From an uncultured Lachnospiraceae bacterium (GTDB taxonomy: Bacteria; Bacillota; Clostridia; Lachnospirales; Lachnospiraceae), in NCBI GenBank assembly GCA_910579935.1, contig CAJTVQ010000065.1, positions 1 to 17,105 on the forward strand: 17,105 nt of DNA. Direction: 5' to 3'. The notes under the pieces are model-generated. The model was not told the DNA's origin. It saw nothing but the letters and a program-made list of their open reading frames with translations, and did no database searches. The position numbers were made by a program, and so were the translations under genes. Every line of letters starts with the position of its first letter. Positions within the stretch are counted from its first letter, which is position 1. Positions 7,508-14,400 of the stretch are shown one piece after another.

Positions 7508-8074
7508 ATGGACAAAAGAACAGGAATGGATTTATGGATAGCTTGTATCTGTGCAGCGATTACGGGAATCGCATGGATTTACATGGAGGAAGGGAGAAAC
7601 CGCACATGGGTAATGGCGGCGGGAATAGCTGCGGTGCTGTTTTTTATCCTGCTGGCGTTTTCCGAGAAAAAGGGCAGGGAGAAGAGACTTCTACGGGGCA
7701 GTACGGAAGAACCCATGCTGCCAGCGGATACTGGAACCGTATCCGAACTGGCGCTTTTAAGCGAGGAGGACACGGAACTGATGGTGTGGGACATGTACGG
7801 GAAGGTTTCATTAGTGATAGGCAGGGATATGGGGGAGAATCAGGTGGATGTAGATTTAAGTCACAGCCCTTATTCGGGCATGGTGGATGTGGAACATGCG
7901 GTACTGAATTTTTCAGGAGGAAACTGGTACATAGAAGATTTGGGAAGCACGAACGGAATCAGCATCCGGAAGGCACAGGACGGCAGGTTATACAAGATTT
8001 CCGCGAATACGCCGTGCCGTGTGGAAAACGGGGATGTTCTGTCTGTCGGGATGAACCGGCTGATGATCAGATAA
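7508..8074 (+). CDS. Membrane FHA-domain protein (two TM helices)
   Basis: A 188-residue protein. Residues 8-25 and 33-51 form two hydrophobic helices separated by a short charged loop, so both ends are probably cytoplasmic. A linker leads to an FHA domain (about 92-188), the phosphothreonine-peptide reader: VIGR at 103-106, VDVDL, then VDVEHA at 126-131, WYIEDLGSTNG at 140-150. FHA domains normally have SR or S at the position just before xH; here Asp127 takes the place of the Ser, while Gly105, Arg106, His130 and Asn149 are kept. Binding could therefore be altered. The start at 7508 has GGAGG at 7498-7502 and is preferred to ATG 7490, which lies upstream of that site. It opens a four-gene FHA/FHA/PP2C/PP2C-TPR block. 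Confidence 0.85.
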   Translation: MDKRTGMDLWIACICAAITGIAWIYMEEGRNRTWVMAAGIAAVLFFILLAFSEKKGREKRLLRGSTEEPMLPADTGTVSELALLSEEDTELMVWDMYGKVSLVIGRDMGENQVDVDLSHSPYSGMVDVEHAVLNFSGGNWYIEDLGSTNGISIRKAQDGRLYKISANTPCRVENGDVLSVGMNRLMIR

Positions 8075-8105
8075 AGGAAAACAAAGGAAAGGAAGGATAC
8101 AGGTC

Positions 8106-8633
8106 ATGGGGAACAGTAATTTGATCCGCTGCCAGAACGGGCATATGTTTTCGGCAAGGAGATACGGTACGGTATGTCCGTACTGCAACATTGAAACGGC
8201 AACAAAAGAAAAAGAAGAGACGGGATACAGCGAGGAAGCAGTGGAAGAACTGCTGTTCCTGCAGGAAATGAATCCGGTCTGCGGCTGGCTGGTATGTATA
8301 TCGGGACCGAGGCAGGGGAAGGATTACCGGATCAAGTCCGGGAAGAACTTTATCGGGCGGGCGGACGACATGGACATCCAGATTCTCGGGGACAATAAAA
8401 TTTCCAGAAGGAATCATGGGATTATCGTGTTCGACCCTAAGAAAAGGGAAACAGTTCTGCTTCCGGGTGACAGTAACGGTATTGTGTACCTGAATGATGC
8501 AGCAGTGTATACGCCGGCGGTACTGGGAGCCTTTGATACGATTGAGATGGGTGAGAGCATATTTGTGTTTATTCCGTTCTGCGGCGAGAATTTCATGTGG
8601 AATGAGGAACCGTCGGACAGGGAAGCGAAGTAG
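8106..8633 (+). CDS. Zinc-ribbon FHA-domain protein
   Basis: A 175-residue soluble protein. Residues 9-27 have the spacing of a small zinc site (Cys9, His13, Cys24, Cys27: CQNGH then CPYC). A Glu-rich linker leads to an FHA domain in residues 60-157 with all five canonical positions: NFIGR at 81-85, ISRRNH at 99-104, and DSNG at 122-125. It should bind phosphothreonine peptides, unlike its neighbour, whose Ser is replaced. Ribosome site GGAAGGA at 8091-8097. Its natural partner may be a phosphorylated apparatus component or a kinase outside the window. In type VI secretion, Fha proteins bridge phosphorylation to activation; the parallel is inferred from domain content. Confidence 0.88.
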   Translation: MGNSNLIRCQNGHMFSARRYGTVCPYCNIETATKEKEETGYSEEAVEELLFLQEMNPVCGWLVCISGPRQGKDYRIKSGKNFIGRADDMDIQILGDNKISRRNHGIIVFDPKKRETVLLPGDSNGIVYLNDAAVYTPAVLGAFDTIEMGESIFVFIPFCGENFMWNEEPSDREAK

Positions 8634-8646
8634 AGGGGAAGTACAT

Positions 8647-9483
8647 ATGGGTATGGATATCTGGTTACCGGCAATGTGGGCGCTCGGAGCTGCGGCGTTA
8701 TGTCTTACGGCTTACCGTTTTCTTGTGATGGGGAGGCAGGGGAAGGAATACAGGCAATATGAAACCGGCGCCTGTGCAACCATCGGAAGCAGGGAAGTGC
8801 AGGAAGATGCCTATGGCACCGTGGAGGGGCAGGGAGGAATCATGGCGGTGCTTGCTGACGGGATGGGAAGCAGCTATGGCGGCAGGATTGCCAGTCGGAC
8901 CGCCGTGGAAGTTTTCGGGGACATGTTCCGCGACGACAATGCATTTTATAATCCGCAGTACTATTTCCGCAGGGCGTTTCATGCAGCAAACCGCAGCATA
9001 CTGGAACGCCTGGGCGGAGAACGCGGGGCGGCTTCGGTAGCAGCCGTGATGGTAAAATGCAGAAAACTGTATTATGCATCAGTAGGAAATGTAAAAGTTG
9101 CGGTTTACAGAAACGGCGAACTGGTGCCCGTCACATCAGGTCATACGGTAAGCGTGCTGGCAAGGAAAAAATACATGGAAGGAAAGCTGACCAGACAGGC
9201 AGCGGTTTCCCTGCTGGAACAGCACCGCACCTATAATTACGTGGGACAGGACGGTTTTCATGACATAGAGTTCTTTGATGTTCCGATCACGCTTTACGGC
9301 GGGGAATATGTGACGCTTCTGAGCGGCGGGATGTATGAAGCGGTGTCATGGCGGGAGATTGAGGAATGTCTGGCAAAGCGGGGAAGCTGCGCGGAAAAGG
9401 CGCTGGAACTGACGGAACTGGTGAATGGAAGGATAAGTGAGGACGTGGACAATGCAAGTATTGTCATCCTGCGTGTGGGATAG
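8647..9483 (+). CDS. Membrane-anchored PP2C-family phosphatase-like protein
   Basis: A 278-residue protein. One N-terminal membrane helix (about 5-28) is followed by a PP2C (PPM) domain. PPM enzymes are Mn/Mg-dependent serine/threonine phosphatases. Visible motifs: SREVQEDAY (Glu53, Asp54), LADGMGSSYGG (Asp71), the GNVK element at 147-150 where GDSR is usual, and EDVDNAS near the end (Asp268). The SDG motif, whose Asp helps bind the metal pair, reads SGG at 226-228, so one expected ligand is missing. The domain may be weak or have a different metal arrangement. GAGGGG at 8633-8638 supports ATG 8647; earlier in-frame starts lie inside the preceding gene. It is a candidate to reverse the phosphorylation read by the FHA proteins. 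Confidence 0.85.
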   Translation: MGMDIWLPAMWALGAAALCLTAYRFLVMGRQGKEYRQYETGACATIGSREVQEDAYGTVEGQGGIMAVLADGMGSSYGGRIASRTAVEVFGDMFRDDNAFYNPQYYFRRAFHAANRSILERLGGERGAASVAAVMVKCRKLYYASVGNVKVAVYRNGELVPVTSGHTVSVLARKKYMEGKLTRQAAVSLLEQHRTYNYVGQDGFHDIEFFDVPITLYGGEYVTLLSGGMYEAVSWREIEECLAKRGSCAEKALELTELVNGRISEDVDNASIVILRVG

Positions 9484-9539
9484 GATGGCAGCAGGCGATA
9501 TTCCATGATCAGGCAGAAAAGAAACAGGGGAAACAGAGG

Positions 9540-11381
9540 ATGAGAAAACAGAACAGTACATTCCGGACGGTATTTCTGTCGGAAGCAGGAGGCGAACCGG
9601 TAAACAATGATTATTTTGCTTATGTGGAACTGGACAAATATGCATGTTATGTAATTGCGGACGGGCTGAACGAACAGCCGGATGCAGAAAGTGCAAGGCT
9701 GGCAATCGAGACCATTCTTCTTGCTTTCCAGGACCATCCTTCCATCGGAAAAAAGGCGTTAAAGTCATATCTCCGCGCAGGAGACCGTGCACTGCGGAAA
9801 GCAGACGGGAAAAACAGTCTGAAGGCATCTGTTACGGTGCTGGTCTCTGATTATGTAAAGATCCGTTACGGATATGCGGGAAATACGAGAATGCGCCTGT
9901 ACAGGGACGGAAACATAAAGGAGCGGACGGAGGACATGTCTTTGGGAAATGACATGGCAAAGGAAAAAAGGCAGACATCCGACATACTGTCCAGACATGA
10001 AGAGCGGAATAATCTTTATACATGGCTGGGATGCGGGAAGGGATTCCGTCCGTACATTTCAAAAAAGACTGCTCTTGTAAACGGCGATATCCTGACGCTG
10101 TATACAAGGGGAATATGGGAAAATCTGGACGAAGGGGAACTGAAAGACGTATTTTCGGAAGCAAAGGATGATCCGCAGGAGAGCATTGATAATGTGGAGG
10201 ACATGCTCCTGTCAAAGCAGCCGGCGGATTTGGGGAATTATACTTTCGTTACCATATTCGTGGACAAAGTATTTACGGATCCGAACCGGAAAAGGCGTAT
10301 CAGGAAAATCATACTGGTATCGGTGATTGTTTTGGTAATCATAGTGGTAATTGCGCTGGTCATATGGCTGCTGCGCCGCCAGCGGACAAGGCGGACGGAC
10401 GAGATGGAACGCAGTCTTGCAAATACCATGGAATACATGAAGGACGGTAATTATGTGCGTGCAGGGGAAGAGTGCGAAGAAGCCCTGGAGTCTGCGGAAA
10501 AACTGCGGGATAAGGAAATGATTGAGGATATCTCATCTTATCTGATGCTGATAGAAGCAGTGAATAAGGCGGACAGCCTGTATGGGGAACAGGAATATGA
10601 AAGTGCGCAGGAGGACTATATGACGGCAATGGAACGCTCCCGCAGCGCCGACCATGTGGCGGACGAATACATAGAAAAGAAACTGTCGGCCATCAATGAT
10701 TATCTGTCCGTATATGATTATATCCGGATGGGGGATTCCCTGAGCGTCAAAGGGGATTATAAGGCGGCGGAGGAAAAATACCTGCTTGCGAAAAACCTTG
10801 CGACGGGCATCTGCTTTGACGGGGGCCGGAAGGATGCCATGGATTCCCTTGACCGGATCTATGAGGAAATGGCAAAGGAGACGGAGGAAGAGGAAGCCGG
10901 GAGAAAGGAACTTGCCGCGGCGCAGGCAGGCGCCGCGGAGCTGCTGGCGGAGGGCGACAAGGCGTTTTCCGATGGTGATTATGAAGGGGCAAAGGTATAC
11001 TATGCAATGGCGCTGGATAAGTATCAGAAACTGGAGGATGACGGGAACAGTGCGCTGGCCGGGATCCGCCTGCAGTCCTGTGTGAAAAAGGCAGAGGAAA
11101 AGGCCGGGAAAGAAGCAATGGCGGAGCAATACATAGAAGAAGCGGCGGCACTGGAGGAAGAAGGAGACCTGGCAGGAGCGATGAAGAAATATCTGCTGGC
11201 AAAGGATATTTATAAGGAACTGAAGGAGGAAGACAAGGCCAGCCGGACAGAGAACCGGATGGATATGCTGGATGTGGATGCAGAGGAAGAGCGGGAGAAA
11301 AGGCAGCAGGAAGAGCAGCAGCAGTACAGACAGCAGCAGGAGCAGGGCGGGGAGAGCGTGTCGGGGAATATGCTGGAGTGA
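9540..11381 (+). CDS. PP2C-like domain, TM helix and TPR-like repeats (probable pseudophosphatase)
   Basis: A 613-residue protein in three parts. Residues 1-245 follow the PP2C fold: NNDYF at 22-26, VIADG at 38-42, AGNTRMRLYRDG, ILTLYTRGIWENL, and LGNYTFVTIFV. Key positions differ from active enzymes: DGMGG is DGLNE, the SDG element is TRG (189-191), and the final DN is GN (232-233). At least two metal-binding aspartates are gone, so it is probably a pseudophosphatase. A single TM helix spans about 257-278, with basic clusters on both sides. Residues 290-590 hold about five TPR-like units (for example GDSLSVKGDYKAAEEKYLLA and GDKAFSDGDYEGAKVYYAMA), a protein-binding solenoid, then a Gln/Glu-rich tail. 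The topology is ambiguous. It could sense or scaffold assembly of the apparatus. It sits between the active-type signalling genes and the RHS gene. Confidence 0.85.
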   Translation: MRKQNSTFRTVFLSEAGGEPVNNDYFAYVELDKYACYVIADGLNEQPDAESARLAIETILLAFQDHPSIGKKALKSYLRAGDRALRKADGKNSLKASVTVLVSDYVKIRYGYAGNTRMRLYRDGNIKERTEDMSLGNDMAKEKRQTSDILSRHEERNNLYTWLGCGKGFRPYISKKTALVNGDILTLYTRGIWENLDEGELKDVFSEAKDDPQESIDNVEDMLLSKQPADLGNYTFVTIFVDKVFTDPNRKRRIRKIILVSVIVLVIIVVIALVIWLLRRQRTRRTDEMERSLANTMEYMKDGNYVRAGEECEEALESAEKLRDKEMIEDISSYLMLIEAVNKADSLYGEQEYESAQEDYMTAMERSRSADHVADEYIEKKLSAINDYLSVYDYIRMGDSLSVKGDYKAAEEKYLLAKNLATGICFDGGRKDAMDSLDRIYEEMAKETEEEEAGRKELAAAQAGAAELLAEGDKAFSDGDYEGAKVYYAMALDKYQKLEDDGNSALAGIRLQSCVKKAEEKAGKEAMAEQYIEEAAALEEEGDLAGAMKKYLLAKDIYKELKEEDKASRTENRMDMLDVDAEEEREKRQQEEQQQYRQQQEQGGESVSGNMLE

Positions 11382-11430
11382 AGGCAGGCTATAAAGACAA
11401 AAAGAAGAAAAAAGGAAGGGAATAAAGCAG

Positions 11431-14400
11431 ATGGGGAAAAAAGAACACTTAGTAGAAGGTGCGGTGTTAATGTGCATTAATGGAAGTAAAAAAAGCATGC
11501 TTAAGGTACCAGTTGGTCATGGCTATACCAGTGGGGGAAAGAAGAAGGCAAACTGCAAAGATTGTAAGAAGTGTGTGAATATTTCTTATTTTGGTAATTG
11601 TAGTAAGAATAAAAAGACACATATTTGTGAAGGATTCATGAATCTGGCGGAAAAATGGGAAAATATTACGGTTTCTTTGAAAGAACCGGAAAAAATTGAC
11701 GGTGAAGCTGTTATAACTATGGATAGTGTTCTTCTTTGTAAAAAAGGTGGAATTATTATACCGGTTACTTCAGGACAAGGGTATGGAATCGGGGAAAACA
11801 TAGAAAAATTAAAAGAAAAACTGCAAAAGGCAATTCAATGGATACGGGGAAAGAATTTAATATGCTGCATATTTGGTAAAGACCCGATAAACTTAAATAC
11901 AGGGAATTACATTTATGAAAAAGAGGCTCTTGTTATCCCCGGTATTGTGCCATTGTCCTTTCGGATTTTTTATAATTCCATGGAAGATGGAGACGGAGGG
12001 TGTATTGGCAGTGGATGGCATCATAATTATGAAATGCATGTGCGGTATAAGGATGATGAGAAACGGGTTTATCTGTGTCTTGCTGATGGGAGAGAACTGC
12101 CGTACTGCTGTACTCCCGGTGATATATATGTTCCGCTTTTTGGAAACACGGGATTGTTAAAAAAGAAAACGAACGGTTTTTTGTATTGTGATACAGAGGG
12201 AGTAGAATATATCTTTGATAAAGGGGGACAGCTTGTATCCAGGAAGGAGAAGAATGGGAATGTTGATTCCTTTATTTATAATGAAGAAAATCAGCTTATT
12301 GAAGTAGCGGGGGCAAACGGGGGCAAACTGGTATATATTTATAACAAAGAGGGAAACCTGATTTGCGTGAAAGACCATGCAGGCAGAGAAGTACAGTTAT
12401 GGTATAGGTACAGGAAACTGTGGAAGTTTGTGAATGCATCAGGGTATACTTATGTATATGACTATAATGAAAACGGTAAACTTGAAAGTGTTGTAACGCC
12501 GAGGGGAATCATGGGAGTATTTAACGAGTATGATTCTGTTGATCGTGTAGTAAAGCAGACTCTGCCCGATGGCAGTGTGGCAGAGCTGGCATATGATGAT
12601 GAACATATGCGTTCTTATGTGAAGGAACCGAATGGAAGTATGGTTATTCATGAAAGGGATGAAAGGTACCGTAACATAAAGAATATATATGGAGATGGAG
12701 AGGAAAATTTTGCGTATAATGACAATAATCAGTTGACATTATATGTGGATAAAAACGGAAATACGACAAAATATAATTATTGCGGAAATGGAAACCTGAC
12801 GGAAATCATTGATGCATTAGGGAATAGGATGAGATTTTCTTATGATGAAAGCAATCATCTTACGCGGACTACATTTCCGGATGGCAGTTGTATGAAGGAT
12901 GCATATGACCGGGAAGGAAATTTAATACAAAGAGTAGACCAGAGCGGAAACAGCATTTATATTGCCTATAATATCCATCGGCAGCCTGAGTGTATTCTTC
13001 AGCCGGATGGTTCAAAGATAGGCATACGGTATGATGAAAGGGGTAATATTACAGGTATCACGGATGCCATGGGGAACTGTACCGGATACGAATATGATAG
13101 TCTGAACAGAATCGTTGCGGTTACTGACGGAAATGGAAACCGTACTGGATTTATCTATAATGCACAAAATGACATTGAGAGGGTTATCAATGCATTGGGA
13201 CAGGAAAGAAAGTATGAATATACACCAAGTGGTAAAGTCACATCGGTTAGCGATTATGACGGATATACTATAAAAATAGGTTATGATTCATCAAACAGGA
13301 TAGAACGTTATGAAGATAAAGAGGGAAACACAATCATATATAAATACGATTTAATGGGGAATTTAGAGGAAGAAAGGATGCCGAATGGAGGAATACGCTT
13401 CTTCTCTTATGACCTGATGAACCGATTGGATAAGTATACAGACGAAGTTGGAAGTGCCGTACAATACAGGTATGATGCAAATGGAAACTGTATTGAGAAG
13501 GTGGGAGCAGACGGGGCAGTAACTGTTTTTTCTTATGATGCACTTAACAGGGTAACTAAGGTGACGGAATGTGACGGACTGGAAACGAGTTACGAGTATA
13601 ATCCGGCAGGGCAGATTACAAGGGTGGTTTATTCAAATGGAGAGACAGAGGAAGTGGAGTATGATATCTGTGGAAGAGAATCACGGATCAAGGATATTTA
13701 TGGGAATATTACTGTATATGAATATAATTCCATGGGAAATGTGAAGGATATTACAAATGGAATGGGTGGTAAGACAACTCTCGATTATTATCCGGGAGGA
13801 TTGCTGCGGAAAGTGGAATATCCGGATGGAACAAGTGAAGAATTTACATATGATGGGAATGGGAACATTACAGAGAGGAAAAATAAGACCGGATATATCG
13901 TACAGTTTTCTTATGATAGTCTGAATAGGGTAATTGCGGTGAACAGCAATATTGGCGAGAAAACAGAGTATGGATATGATGCGGTCGGAAATGTGATTCT
14001 TACGATAGACGGAAAGGGGAATACAAGAAGTTATGAATATTCCCCAAATGGAAATCTGACATCTGTAACGGATGCCGAGGGATACAGGACAATTTATGGT
14101 TATGACTGTATGGGGAATGTAGTTTCCGTAGAACAGGAAGGACAGCATATTACCTGTTATGAGCGGGATGTGTCAGGACGTTTGACTGCGATAACAGATG
14201 CATTGGGTAACCGGGAGACCTATGATTATGACTGTAATGGGAGAATAGTGAAAAAAACAGACCGTGAGGGGTATGAAACAATTTATGCTTACAGTTTATG
14301 GGGGGACATAAGCAGGATAGGATATGCGGATGGACGGAGTGTGGAATATGAATATAATTCCCTGAGACAGCTGATATGTGTAAAAGACTGGTTAGGGAAA

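Noticed and set aside
7534..8124. 196-codon + strand ORF overlapping the first FHA gene
   Set aside because: It is a shadow frame: Gly/Arg-rich, no domain, while the overlapping frame encodes clear membrane helices and an FHA domain with a good ribosome site.
10533..11498. 321-codon minus-strand ORF
   Set aside because: Antisense to the TPR-like repeats and the start of the RHS gene. It is Leu/Phe/Cys-rich low-complexity, an artefact of the Glu/Lys-rich sense strand.
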